DNA of 64,000 nucleotides from JAHJQZ01 sp963675235 (GTDB lineage Bacteria; Pseudomonadota; Alphaproteobacteria; Rhizobiales; Devosiaceae): positions 116,478 through 180,477 of the forward strand of contig CAXXFU010000009.1 in NCBI GenBank assembly GCA_963675235.2. Direction: 5' to 3'. The translations under genes were made by a program, and so were the position numbers. Positions 1-8,071 of this stretch are shown here, in pieces. Below the pieces are notes generated by a model. The model was not told the origin of the DNA. It searched no databases and saw nothing but the letters and a program-made list of their open reading frames with translations. Position 1 is the stretch's first letter. Every line of letters starts with the position of its first letter.

Positions 1-34
1 CTTAGGGTCGCCCCTTGTCGGGAGTGGGGGGGAA

Positions 35-1114
35 ATGAGCGACCAACCTGACGACTTCAAGGGTCAGGACTTCGAGAGAAGCCTGAGCCAGTCCAGCACA
101 TCCGTGGCTGCCTTCGACGCCGAGCGGCGCGACGTCATGCACCGGGTGCAGCATCTTCTGCATTCGAGCCCGGCCATCGTGCCTTTTGTTGTGCTCGTGG
201 TCGCGACGACGGCCTTTGCCCTGATCGTCGGGCCGAAATTCTATTCGCCCTTCGCCCTGACGCTGATCCTGCAGCAGGTGGCGATCACCGGCATCGTCGC
301 CATCGCCGCGACGCTGATCATCCTCACCGCCGGCATCGACCTTTCCGTCGGTGCAATCATGGTGCTGACTTCGGTGGTGATGGGGCGCGTCGCCATGATC
401 GACGGCTGGCCGACACCGCTCGCCATCGGTTTCGGCATCGCCCTTGGCGGTGCCTGCGGCTGGATCAACGGCATACTGGTGACAAAGGTCAAGCTGCCGC
501 CGTTCATCGTCACGCTCGGCACCTGGTCGGTCTTTGCCGCGGCGATGTTCATCTATTCGTCCAACGAGACGATCCGCAGCCAGGAGATCGCTGCCGAACA
601 CCCGATGCTGCAGTTCTTTGGCACCACCTTCAAGGTTGGCAACGCAGTATTCACCTACGCCGTGTTCCTGATGATCATACTGGCGGTGATCGTCTGGTAT
701 GTCCTCAACCACACCGCCTGGGGCCGGCACGTTTATGCCATCGGCGACGATCCGGAGGCGGCCGAACTGGCCGGCGTCCGTGTCAACCGCACGCTGGTGT
801 CTGTCTATGTTGTCGCCGGCATGATCTGCGCGCTGGCCGGTTGGGCCCTGATCGGACGTATCGGCGCCATCTCGCCGCAATCGGGGCAGAACGAAAACAT
901 CAATGCCATTACCGCCGTGGTGATCGGCGGCACCTCGCTGTTCGGTGGCCGGGGGTCCATCCTCGGTACCCTGTTCGGGGCCCTCATCGTCGGCGTGTTC
1001 TCGCTCGGCCTCAGATTGTGGGGCACGGACCCGCAATGGACGCAGTTGACGGTTGGCGCGCTGATCATCGTCGCCGTCGCCATCGACCAGTGGATCCGGA
1101 GGATTTCGGCATGA
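35..1114 (+). CDS. frcC: Fructose/ribose-type ABC transporter permease FrcC
   Basis: Inner-membrane permease of a CUT2 sugar importer (RbsC/BPD_transp_2 family), 359 aa. A hydrophilic N-terminus of about 45 residues precedes many hydrophobic segments; the family signature LTAGIDLSVGAIM and the cytoplasmic coupling-loop stretch GDDPEAAELAGV (about residue 236) are present. The N-terminus and overall sequence resemble Sinorhizobium meliloti FrcC as I remember it. A G-rich ribosome-binding site precedes the ATG. The stop overlaps the frcA start by 4 bp (ATGA), so the two are translationally coupled. The binding-protein gene (frcB) would lie just left of the window. Fructose is inferred from family likeness; ribose or mannose cannot be excluded. 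Confidence 0.85.
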   Translation: MSDQPDDFKGQDFERSLSQSSTSVAAFDAERRDVMHRVQHLLHSSPAIVPFVVLVVATTAFALIVGPKFYSPFALTLILQQVAITGIVAIAATLIILTAGIDLSVGAIMVLTSVVMGRVAMIDGWPTPLAIGFGIALGGACGWINGILVTKVKLPPFIVTLGTWSVFAAAMFIYSSNETIRSQEIAAEHPMLQFFGTTFKVGNAVFTYAVFLMIILAVIVWYVLNHTAWGRHVYAIGDDPEAAELAGVRVNRTLVSVYVVAGMICALAGWALIGRIGAISPQSGQNENINAITAVVIGGTSLFGGRGSILGTLFGALIVGVFSLGLRLWGTDPQWTQLTVGALIIVAVAIDQWIRRISA

Positions 1115-1923
1115 ACGAGAACCAGTCACCCATCCTCGAGGCCCACGGCCTTTACAAGAGCTTCGGCCGCGTTACCGCCCTCAACGGGGCCGATTTCGAC
1201 CTCTATCCCGGCGAAGTGCTGGGGCTGATCGGCGACAATGGCGCCGGAAAATCGGTGCTGATCAAGATCCTTTCCGGAGCGCTTCAGCCCGATGCCGGCG
1301 AGATCAGGCTCGACGGCAAGCCGGTTGAATTCGGTTCGCCGCTCGAGGGGCGCGCCGCCGGCATCGAGACGGTCTACCAGACCCTGGCGCTCAGCCCGGC
1401 GCTGTCGATTGCCGACAACATGTTCCTCGGCCGCGAGATCCGCCAGAGCGGCCCCATAGGCAAGTGGTTCCGCAAGCTCGACAAGAAGGCCATGGAGAAA
1501 ATGGCCCGCGAGAAACTGTCCGAACTCGGGCTGATGACCATCCAGGACATCAGCCAGGCGGTGGAGACATTGTCGGGCGGGCAACGCCAGGGCATTGCCG
1601 TGGCTCGTGCCGCCGCGTTCGGATCCAAGGTGGTCATCATGGATGAACCGACAGCGGCGCTCGGCGTCAAGGAGAGCCGGCGCGTGCTGGAACTGATCAA
1701 GGACGTCAAGGCGCGCGGTCTGCCGATCGTTCTGATCTCGCACAACATGCCGCATGTCTTCGAGGTCGCCGATCGCATCCACATTCACCGCCTCGGGCGG
1801 CGCATCGCCGTCATCGATCCCAAGAAGCATGCGATGTCGGATGCGGTGGCGATCATGACAGGGGCAATGGAGCCGCCGGAGCCGGAAGCGCATATGACCG
1901 GCGAATTGCAGGCGGCAAACTGA
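1111..1923 (+). CDS. frcA: Sugar ABC transporter ATP-binding protein FrcA
   Basis: Single-domain ATPase (270 aa) of the CUT2 sugar importer, energising FrcC. Walker A GDNGAGKS lies at about residues 41-48, the ABC signature LSGGQRQ at about 154 and Walker B VVIMDEP at about 174. It has one nucleotide-binding domain, as in S. meliloti FrcA, rather than the double RbsA/XylG type. The ATG overlaps the frcC stop. In S. meliloti the next gene is the kinase frcK; here the next gene is an SDR, so no kinase is visible. Confidence 0.87.
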   Translation: MNENQSPILEAHGLYKSFGRVTALNGADFDLYPGEVLGLIGDNGAGKSVLIKILSGALQPDAGEIRLDGKPVEFGSPLEGRAAGIETVYQTLALSPALSIADNMFLGREIRQSGPIGKWFRKLDKKAMEKMAREKLSELGLMTIQDISQAVETLSGGQRQGIAVARAAAFGSKVVIMDEPTAALGVKESRRVLELIKDVKARGLPIVLISHNMPHVFEVADRIHIHRLGRRIAVIDPKKHAMSDAVAIMTGAMEPPEPEAHMTGELQAAN

Positions 1924-1955
1924 AGGGAGCCGGGCCGGAGCCCGGATGACAAGAA

Positions 1956-2738
1956 ATGGATTTGGGTCTGACAGGCAAGCTGGCTGTCATCACCGGCGGC
2001 AGTGTTGGTATCGGACTGGCGGTTGCCGAAGGGTTGGCCGCCGAAGGCTGCAACATCATTATCGGCGCGCGCGGCGGCGAACGTGTCCGCGAGATCGCCG
2101 AGATGATCGCCGGCAAGTACGGCGTCAAGACCCACGGTGTCGCTGCCGATGTCGCCACGGCAATGGGCTGCGATGCCTTGATCGAGGCCGCAGAGAATCT
2201 CGGCGGCGCCGATATCCTGGTCAACAACGCCGGAACCGGCTCGAACGAAACCATCCAGGAAGCCGACGACGACAAGTGGAACTACTATTGGGAACTGCAT
2301 GTCATGGCGGCCGTACGGCTGGCCCGCGGCATGGTCCCGCAGATGAAGAAGAACGGCGGCGGCGCCATCATCCACAATGCCTCGATCTGCGCCGTGCAGC
2401 CCTTGTGGTACGAGCCGATCTACAACACCACCAAGGCGGCGCTGATGATGTTCTCGAAGACCCTCGCCAACGAGGTGGTCGGCGACAATATCCGCGTCAA
2501 CACCGTCAATCCCGGCCTGGTGCTGACCCCGGACTGGGTCAAGACCGCCAAGCAGCTGGCCGGCGAGGACGGCTACAAGGACCATCTGCAGGGCGTCGCC
2601 GACGAGGCGGGCGGCATGAAGCGCTTCGCCACGCCCGAAGAGCTGGCCAATTTCTTCGTCTTCCTGTGTTCGGACAAGGCGAGCTATTCGACCGGCTCGA
2701 CCTATTTCGTCGACGGTGGCTGGCTGAAGACGGTCTAG
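1956..2738 (+). CDS. SDR-family oxidoreductase
   Basis: Classical short-chain dehydrogenase/reductase, 260 aa, probably a cytosolic NAD(P)-dependent sugar or polyol oxidoreductase. It has the nucleotide-binding turn TGGSVGIG near the N-terminus, NNAG at about residue 90, a catalytic Ser near 144 (NASIC) and Tyr156/Lys160 in YNTTK. It sits 32 bp after frcA in the same direction and is probably in the frc transcript. The substrate cannot be told from sequence. It occupies the place where frcK sits in S. meliloti. Confidence 0.85.
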   Translation: MDLGLTGKLAVITGGSVGIGLAVAEGLAAEGCNIIIGARGGERVREIAEMIAGKYGVKTHGVAADVATAMGCDALIEAAENLGGADILVNNAGTGSNETIQEADDDKWNYYWELHVMAAVRLARGMVPQMKKNGGGAIIHNASICAVQPLWYEPIYNTTKAALMMFSKTLANEVVGDNIRVNTVNPGLVLTPDWVKTAKQLAGEDGYKDHLQGVADEAGGMKRFATPEELANFFVFLCSDKASYSTGSTYFVDGGWLKTV

Positions 2739-2802
2739 CTGCCGCCCGTTCCGGACGGGCAGGGCGGCTTCGGCCTGACGGCCTTGAGGAGCTGTCGGGC
2801 AC

Positions 2803-3474
2803 CTAAAGGTGTTCCAGAACCTCGGGCAGGCGTTCGGTGACGGCTTCGACCCCGCGCTCCTGCAGGAGCAGCGTGTGCTCGGGCCGTCGTGCCGCCAGAT
2901 GGTCGCCGCCGACAAAGCCGATACAACGCATGCCGGCGGCCCGCGCCGCCTCGGCGCCGGCGGTGGCGTCCTCGATCACAAGGCATTGGTCGACGGGTGT
3001 TGCCATTGTTTTCGCGGCATGCAGGAACAGGTCAGGCGCCGGCTTGCCGGCCGTGACCATGTCGACACTGAATGCCGTGTTGTCGAAACGAGCGGCGATG
3101 CCGAGCACATCCAGGGCAAGGCCGAGCCGTCGCGTCGCGCTGCCCGAAGCGATGCAATAGGGAATGCCGCGTGCATCGAGACCGTCGAGCAGTTGGGTGG
3201 CTCCGGGCATCAGCTGCAACTCGCGCGCATAGCGGGCGAACAGCGCCTCGTGCCAGCTTCTGCGCAGCTCTTGCTTGTCGACGGCAGGATTGATCCCGCG
3301 CGCATAGGCCGCCATGTCTGCGAACGAGGCGCCGAGGAAGCGCGAGATCAGTTCGTCGTCGGCCATATGGATGTCGTAGCGGGCGAGGGCCTTGCCCAGT
3401 TCGGCAAGCGCGATGATTTCGCTGTTGGCCAGAACGCCGTCGAAATCGAAGATCACGAGTTTTGTGGCTGCCAT
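2803..3474 (-). CDS. HAD-superfamily phosphatase (beta-phosphoglucomutase-like)
   Basis: 223-aa haloacid dehalogenase-type hydrolase of the HAD-IA subgroup (beta-phosphoglucomutase or sugar-phosphate phosphatase type). The nucleophile motif DFDG is at residues 10-13 (Asp10, Asp12), a Ser follows in IASGSATR, and the Lys of the GKPAPDLF motif and the acidic motif VIEDA come later. It overlaps the upstream SorC regulator gene by 22 bp, so both are in one leftward unit. Sugar- or polyol-phosphate dephosphorylation is inferred from family and setting; the substrate is unknown. Confidence 0.8.
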   Translation of the reverse strand: MAATKLVIFDFDGVLANSEIIALAELGKALARYDIHMADDELISRFLGASFADMAAYARGINPAVDKQELRRSWHEALFARYARELQLMPGATQLLDGLDARGIPYCIASGSATRRLGLALDVLGIAARFDNTAFSVDMVTAGKPAPDLFLHAAKTMATPVDQCLVIEDATAGAEAARAAGMRCIGFVGGDHLAARRPEHTLLLQERGVEAVTERLPEVLEHL

Positions 3475-4445
3475 CCGTCCTGCTCCACCTTCTCGAGCAA
3501 GTGCTCCGCGGTGAGGTCGTCCGTGATCAGGGTCTTGGCGACGCCGCCCCGGATCGCCGCCAGAATGATGTCGATCTTGTGTATGCCGGCCGCCGCCAGC
3601 ACAACTTCGGGAATGGACTTGAGCTGGTCGATCTCGATGCCGACGACGCGGTCGTTGATGGCGTGATCGATCAGGTCGCCGTCCCTGTCGAAAAAGCGCC
3701 CGAGGACGTCACCAACCGCACCGCGCTCGGCAAGCATCTCGGCAGTTACGTCGGACGGCAGGCTGTCGCGCATCAGGAACGATTTCGGCGACAGGTCGGA
3801 GGCGGCGAGAATTGCGAGGTCGAGCTGCTTGCAGCGCTCGACCTGTTCGCGCAGCACCGGCTCGGACAGGAATTTCTCGCGGTCCGTGTGCGGCGATAGA
3901 TAGACCGGCGCGGCAAACAGCGAGTACTTCGCCCCGAGCTTGTCGGCGAACCCGGATGCCACCGAGAAGGTGTTGAACGATGCGCCGACCGAGACGCCGC
4001 CGATCATCGAGACGATCTCGAGCTCGCCGAGCGACATCGTCGGCAGCCGCTTGATGGCCGCATCGAGCGTCAGACCCCAGGACACCCCGATCGAACGCCA
4101 TTTTCGTTCCTTGAGGCCGCGTTCGAGCCATGTGGCGAGCGCCGTGCCGACCGGCTGCTGGAAATTGTAGTCGAGGCGGTTCGCCGGCACGACGACGACA
4201 TCGTCGAGCCCGAGCGCGCCACGCAGCCTGTCCTGAAGGGTGAGGCGGGTGATGAAGGGGGATTCGACCTCCACCCGCACCAGTCCGGACGCGCGCGCCA
4301 CCTGGATGGCGCGATTGGCCCGAAGTCGGGTGATTCCCATGGCCTCGGCCACTTCCGACTGGGTCATCCCGTTGACGAAATAGTGCCAGCAGACCTCGAT
4401 GAGAAAGGCCTCGCTTTCGTCCTCCCGCTCGAAATTCGCAGCCAC
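3453..4445 (-). CDS. SorC-family sugar-responsive transcriptional regulator
   Basis: About 330 aa. An N-terminal helix-turn-helix (MTQSEVAEAMGITRLRANR) is followed by a C-terminal sugar-binding domain of the SorC/DeoR-like type. It is divergent from the polyol operon and its likely regulator. The GTG at 4445 is preferred because GGGGAGA stands 6 nt upstream; the in-frame GTG at 4460 would lengthen it by five residues but lacks a good ribosome-binding site. Family members bind phosphorylated or free sugars as effectors; the effector here is unknown. A near-perfect inverted repeat at 4637-4659 is a candidate operator. Confidence 0.85.
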   Translation of the reverse strand: MAANFEREDESEAFLIEVCWHYFVNGMTQSEVAEAMGITRLRANRAIQVARASGLVRVEVESPFITRLTLQDRLRGALGLDDVVVVPANRLDYNFQQPVGTALATWLERGLKERKWRSIGVSWGLTLDAAIKRLPTMSLGELEIVSMIGGVSVGASFNTFSVASGFADKLGAKYSLFAAPVYLSPHTDREKFLSEPVLREQVERCKQLDLAILAASDLSPKSFLMRDSLPSDVTAEMLAERGAVGDVLGRFFDRDGDLIDHAINDRVVGIEIDQLKSIPEVVLAAAGIHKIDIILAAIRGGVAKTLITDDLTAEHLLEKVEQDGWQPQNS

Positions 4446-4560
4446 GTTCTCTCTCCCCACAGCATTTTGTGCCCGTTTCCCTCACCGGTAACGTGCCTCA
4501 AACGCGATAGCACACCGGATACGACACATAAAATTCCTTGTCCTCCAAAAAAGGGATAAT

Positions 4561-4593
4561 ACACTTGTAAATAAAAAAAGACATATGTAATGT
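4561..4593 (+). promoter_or_regulatory. AT-rich promoter region of the polyol operon
   Basis: The only strongly AT-rich stretch in the divergent gap 4446-4672. CTTGTA at 4564-4569 and TATGTA/TGTAAT around 4584-4591 could be the -35 and -10 elements, but spacing is short, so the exact promoter is uncertain. Confidence 0.3.
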
Positions 4594-4636
4594 TTGCCCG
4601 GTCCGGCGGTATAGGGAGCCGCCCGACGACAGACAG

Positions 4637-4659
4637 AATTCGGTCCAACGGACCAAATT
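4637..4659. promoter_or_regulatory. Candidate SorC-type operator (inverted repeat)
   Basis: AATTCGGTCC, a 3-bp spacer, then GGACCAAATT: ten-base arms with one mismatch. It lies immediately before the ribosome-binding site (GGGAGG at 4661-4666) of the binding-protein gene and downstream of the likely promoter, a position suited to repression. Assignment to the divergent SorC-type regulator is inference. Confidence 0.5.
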
Positions 4660-4672
4660 TGGGAGGGAACCC

Positions 4673-6082
4673 ATGCTTAAGCGACTTCTTGCTTCCACCG
4701 CCGTGCTTGCCGTGCTGACGGCTCCGGCATTCGCCGATTTCTGGTCGGATGCCGCTGCCGGCATGCAGGGTGTAACAATTCGCGGCGTGTCGGAATCGAC
4801 CCCGCCGTCGAACTACGCCAAGGACGTGCTCGCCCCGGCTTTCGAAGAGGCCACGGGCATCAAGGTGGAATATGAAACCACGTCCTGGGACCAGATGTTC
4901 GACAAGGCGATCAAGGACATGGAAGCCAACTCCGGCATCTATGACTTCGTCTATATCGAGCAGGACATCATCTACTCGTATCTGGCACGAGACTTCCTGG
5001 TCGACGTCACTGCCGCCCTCGACGCCAAGCCAGAACTGAAGGCGCCCGAATTCAACATCGACGACTTCACCACCTTCATCGAGTCCTTCAAGGGCGACGA
5101 CGGCCACGTCTTCGGCGTGCCGATGGAAGCCTTCATCAAGATCGCGCTGTATCGCAAGGACCTGTTCGAGGATCCGGCGCATATGGAGGCCTTCAAGGCC
5201 AAGTATGGCTATGATCTCGCACCGGCCACCAATTTCGACCAGTGGCGCGACAATGCCGAATACTTCACCAATGCCGGCATTCCGAACCTGTGGGGCACCA
5301 CGGTCCAGGCGACCTCGGGTCACCCGGCCTCGTTCTACGAGTTCTTCGAATCGATCGCGCCGGCCTGGGGCCTGTACAACTGGGGCATCGACCTCGACAA
5401 GGGCGCCGCTTCGGTTGCCAACGGCGGTTCGATGAACTCCGACCTCGCCAAACAGGCACTGGCCTTCTGGATCGACATGCTGCAGTACGCGCCGCCCGAA
5501 GCGACCGCATCGACCTGGGACGAGGTGGCCTCCACCTTCGCCGCCGGCCGTGCAGCCGAAGGCTGGGTCTATGGCGAAAACGCCGCCTGGATCGCCACCA
5601 ATCCCGAGAAGTCCTCGGTTGTTGGCAAGGTTGGTGTGGCTCTGCCGCCCACGGCCCCCGGCGTCATGGAAGAAGCCGAAGCCGGCGAAGGCTATATCGG
5701 CTACTATGACGGTGGTGCCTTCGGTATTCCGCACTCGTCCAAGAACAAGGAAGCCGCCTTGCTCTGGCTGCAGTATATCGGTCAGCCCTCCGTTCAGGCC
5801 GACTGGGCCGTCGCCGGTTCGCGCGTCGTCCACCAGGCGACCTATGACGATCCCAAGGTGCAGGCGCAGGATGCCAAGGCCGACGGCTACTACACCCTGA
5901 TGCGCGACAAGGGCTACCTGTTCGCAGGCGCGCCGCCCTATCCGTTCCACGCTCAGGTTCGCGAAGCGGTTGCTCCGTTCATCTATCAGGCGATCATCGG
6001 CCAGCTGAGCCCGGCCGACGCGCTTGATCAGGCGGCTGCGGCTGCCGACGCAGAGCTCGCGCAACTCGGCTACGGCAACTGA
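4673..6082 (+). CDS. Polyol/sugar ABC transporter substrate-binding protein
   Basis: 469-aa periplasmic binding protein of the CUT1 (bacterial solute-binding family 1) type. A signal peptide with cleavage after APAFA (residue 21) leads into a mature chain with the usual two-lobe composition. It is the first gene of an operon with two permeases, an ATPase and several polyol dehydrogenases, so the ligand is most likely a sugar alcohol, as in the SmoE/MtlE systems of rhizobia and Rhodobacter. The ribosome-binding site GGGAGG is 6 nt before the ATG. The ligand cannot be fixed from sequence. Confidence 0.85.
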   Translation: MLKRLLASTAVLAVLTAPAFADFWSDAAAGMQGVTIRGVSESTPPSNYAKDVLAPAFEEATGIKVEYETTSWDQMFDKAIKDMEANSGIYDFVYIEQDIIYSYLARDFLVDVTAALDAKPELKAPEFNIDDFTTFIESFKGDDGHVFGVPMEAFIKIALYRKDLFEDPAHMEAFKAKYGYDLAPATNFDQWRDNAEYFTNAGIPNLWGTTVQATSGHPASFYEFFESIAPAWGLYNWGIDLDKGAASVANGGSMNSDLAKQALAFWIDMLQYAPPEATASTWDEVASTFAAGRAAEGWVYGENAAWIATNPEKSSVVGKVGVALPPTAPGVMEEAEAGEGYIGYYDGGAFGIPHSSKNKEAALLWLQYIGQPSVQADWAVAGSRVVHQATYDDPKVQAQDAKADGYYTLMRDKGYLFAGAPPYPFHAQVREAVAPFIYQAIIGQLSPADALDQAAAAADAELAQLGYGN

Positions 6083-6102
6083 TCCTCCCTGTTGTGAGCC
6101 AA

Positions 6103-6130
6103 CCTGGTGGGGCACTGATGTCCCACCAGG
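6103..6130 (+). promoter_or_regulatory. Intercistronic hairpin between binding-protein and permease genes
   Basis: CCTGGTGGGGCA pairs with TGTCCCACCAGG around a CTGA tetraloop (12 pairs, one G-U). No T-run follows. Such hairpins after binding-protein genes protect the upstream mRNA from 3' exonucleases and raise binding-protein output over permease; that role is inferred here. Confidence 0.6.
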
Positions 6131-6153
6131 ACATTTAGGGAGGGATCTCGCTG

Positions 6154-7029
6154 ATGCGTAACAACACCATCGGGTGGCTGCTGCTCGCGCCATCCCTGTT
6201 CATTCTGTTCATCACCGGTGCGGTACCGTTTCTCTACGTCGTCGGCGTGTCTTTCTTCGACTGGAACACCTTCGCCCAGAATCCCGCACCGCACTGGGCC
6301 GGCGCCAATAATTTCCGCCGCCTGGTTTTCGATCCGGCGTTCCTGAGATCGATCTTCCTGACGCTGCAGTTCACCATCTTCGTGGTGATCAGCGAACTGG
6401 CCATCGGTTTCCTTTTGGCGCGCACGCTGGTCCGGCACTTCCCGTTCAAGGGACTGTTCCGCACCATTCACACCTTGCCGCTGATGGTTGCTCCGATCTC
6501 GGTCGGCGCCACCTGGCGCCTGATGACGGTGCCCGGCCTCGGCCCGATCCCGTACTATCTCAAGGAGTGGTTCGGCGTCGATTTCATCCTGTCGCGCTAT
6601 GCCGATCAGGCCTTCGCCACCGTCGTTTTCATGGATATCTGGCACTGGACGCCGCTAGTGACGCTGACCCTTCTGGCCGGCCTGTCCAATCTGCCCGAGG
6701 AGCCGATCGAGCAGGCCCGCATCGACGGCGCCAGCGAAGTCAGGATCTTCTGGGACATCACGGTGCCGCTGCTCAAGCCGGTGCTGCTGACAACGATTTT
6801 CATCCGTCTGATGGACGCCCTGCGCATCGTTGACGAAGTCTGGATGCTGACGGGAGGCGGCCCGGGTGCCGAGACGCGCTTCATAGGCCTGCACATCTGG
6901 CGGATCGTCTTCCCCAAGACCGATTACGGCTATGGATCGGCCATGTCGCTGCTCACCCTTTATGTGACGATTGTCCTGTGCTGGCTCCTTTACGTCGCCA
7001 TGACGGGGATGAAGGAGAAGCAACAATGA
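6154..7029 (+). CDS. Polyol/sugar ABC transporter permease (MalF/UgpA type)
   Basis: 291-aa inner-membrane permease of a CUT1 importer with about six hydrophobic segments. The EAA coupling loop, EQARIDGASEVRIFWDI followed by a Pro, starts at about residue 186. Its stop overlaps the next permease start by 4 bp (ATGA). It forms the heterodimeric channel with the following gene. Confidence 0.88.
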   Translation: MRNNTIGWLLLAPSLFILFITGAVPFLYVVGVSFFDWNTFAQNPAPHWAGANNFRRLVFDPAFLRSIFLTLQFTIFVVISELAIGFLLARTLVRHFPFKGLFRTIHTLPLMVAPISVGATWRLMTVPGLGPIPYYLKEWFGVDFILSRYADQAFATVVFMDIWHWTPLVTLTLLAGLSNLPEEPIEQARIDGASEVRIFWDITVPLLKPVLLTTIFIRLMDALRIVDEVWMLTGGGPGAETRFIGLHIWRIVFPKTDYGYGSAMSLLTLYVTIVLCWLLYVAMTGMKEKQQ

Positions 7030-7877
7030 ACAAGGACAGCGCACAACGCCGCTGGGCCAGTTTCTTCATCTGGCTCGTGCTCTCACTGATGATCCTCATC
7101 CCGATCTGGTGGATGTTCCTGGTCTCGGTCAAACGCCGCGTCGACCTGTTCGGCACGCCGAGCTTCCTGCTCGATATCACCCGCATGACCTGGGATAATT
7201 ACGCCGTGGTCCTGGGGAACCCGACCTTCCAGCGCTACATGATCAACTCTCTCATCGTGTCGACCTCGAACGCGGTTCTGGTCTCGACGCTGGCGCTTCT
7301 GGGCGCCTACGCCATGTCGCGCTACCGGCTGAAGGGCAGGGACAACCTGTTCTTCTGGATCCTGACCAACCGCATGGCGCCGCCGGCCGTCTTCCTGCTG
7401 CCGCTGTTCCTTTTGTTCACCAAGGTGTTCAGGATCGGCGACTTCTCGCTGTTCGACACCCAGATCGGCCTGATCCTTCTGTATTGCGTGTTCAACCTGC
7501 CATTTGCCCTGTGGCTGATGCAGGGCATGGTCGACGCCATACCCAAGGAACTGGACGAAGCGGCCTATGTCGACGGCGCGTCGCTGTGGTTCGTTCTGTG
7601 GACGATCATCCTGCCATTGGCCAAGTCCGGCCTTGCCGTCACCGGCATCCTGACCTGGGTGTTCGCCTGGAACGAATACCTGTTCGCCTCGACCCTCACA
7701 TCGGTCCAGGCGCGAACGATCACCACCGGACTGGCCGAATTCGTCACTGTCACCGGCACCAACTGGGGCGAAATGGCGGCCGTCGCCATGCTCACCCTGG
7801 CGCCCGCCGCGCTGGTTCTGGCGCTCGTGCAGAGGCACATCGTTGCCGGCCTGACCTTCGGCGCCGTCAAGGGATAA
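7026..7877 (+). CDS. Polyol/sugar ABC transporter permease (MalG/UgpE type)
   Basis: 283-aa second permease of the CUT1 importer. The EAA loop (ELDEAAYVDGAS) is at about residue 175, with hydrophobic segments either side. The start is the ATG inside the ATGA overlap with the preceding permease. It is the partner of that gene and of the ATPase at 8072. Confidence 0.88.
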   Translation: MNKDSAQRRWASFFIWLVLSLMILIPIWWMFLVSVKRRVDLFGTPSFLLDITRMTWDNYAVVLGNPTFQRYMINSLIVSTSNAVLVSTLALLGAYAMSRYRLKGRDNLFFWILTNRMAPPAVFLLPLFLLFTKVFRIGDFSLFDTQIGLILLYCVFNLPFALWLMQGMVDAIPKELDEAAYVDGASLWFVLWTIILPLAKSGLAVTGILTWVFAWNEYLFASTLTSVQARTITTGLAEFVTVTGTNWGEMAAVAMLTLAPAALVLALVQRHIVAGLTFGAVKG

Positions 7878-7882
7878 GCACC

Positions 7883-8068
7883 ATGCGAAAAGAAAATGAC
7901 GGCTTTCTGCCAATCAAGACGAACACCTTCGACCGCTACTTCATCTCGGTCGTGCTGTTCATCGCAATCAGCCTTTTGTGGATGCGGTTCCTCGAAGCCT
8001 ATGTGCCGCTCTGGGTGTCAACGGTTCTGTGCGTGGGTTTGGGCGCATGGATCGTGAGAAAGGGATAG
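7883..8068 (+). CDS. Small two-span membrane protein inside the polyol ABC operon
   Basis: 61-aa protein with a polar N-terminus (MRKENDGF), two short hydrophobic segments (about residues 20-36 and 41-56) and a basic C-terminus (VRKG). It lies 5 bp after the second permease and 3 bp before the ATPase, so it is co-translated with the transporter. I do not recognise a named family. By position it may be an accessory subunit stabilising or tuning the permeases. The tight spacing supports it as a real gene. Confidence 0.7.
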   Translation: MRKENDGFLPIKTNTFDRYFISVVLFIAISLLWMRFLEAYVPLWVSTVLCVGLGAWIVRKG

Positions 8069-8071
8069 ACA

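Noticed and set aside
4364..6193. 609-codon leftward open frame across the binding-protein gene
   Set aside because: It mirrors the GC-biased codons of the rightward binding-protein gene, has no family features, and the sense gene has signal peptide, operon context and ribosome-binding site.
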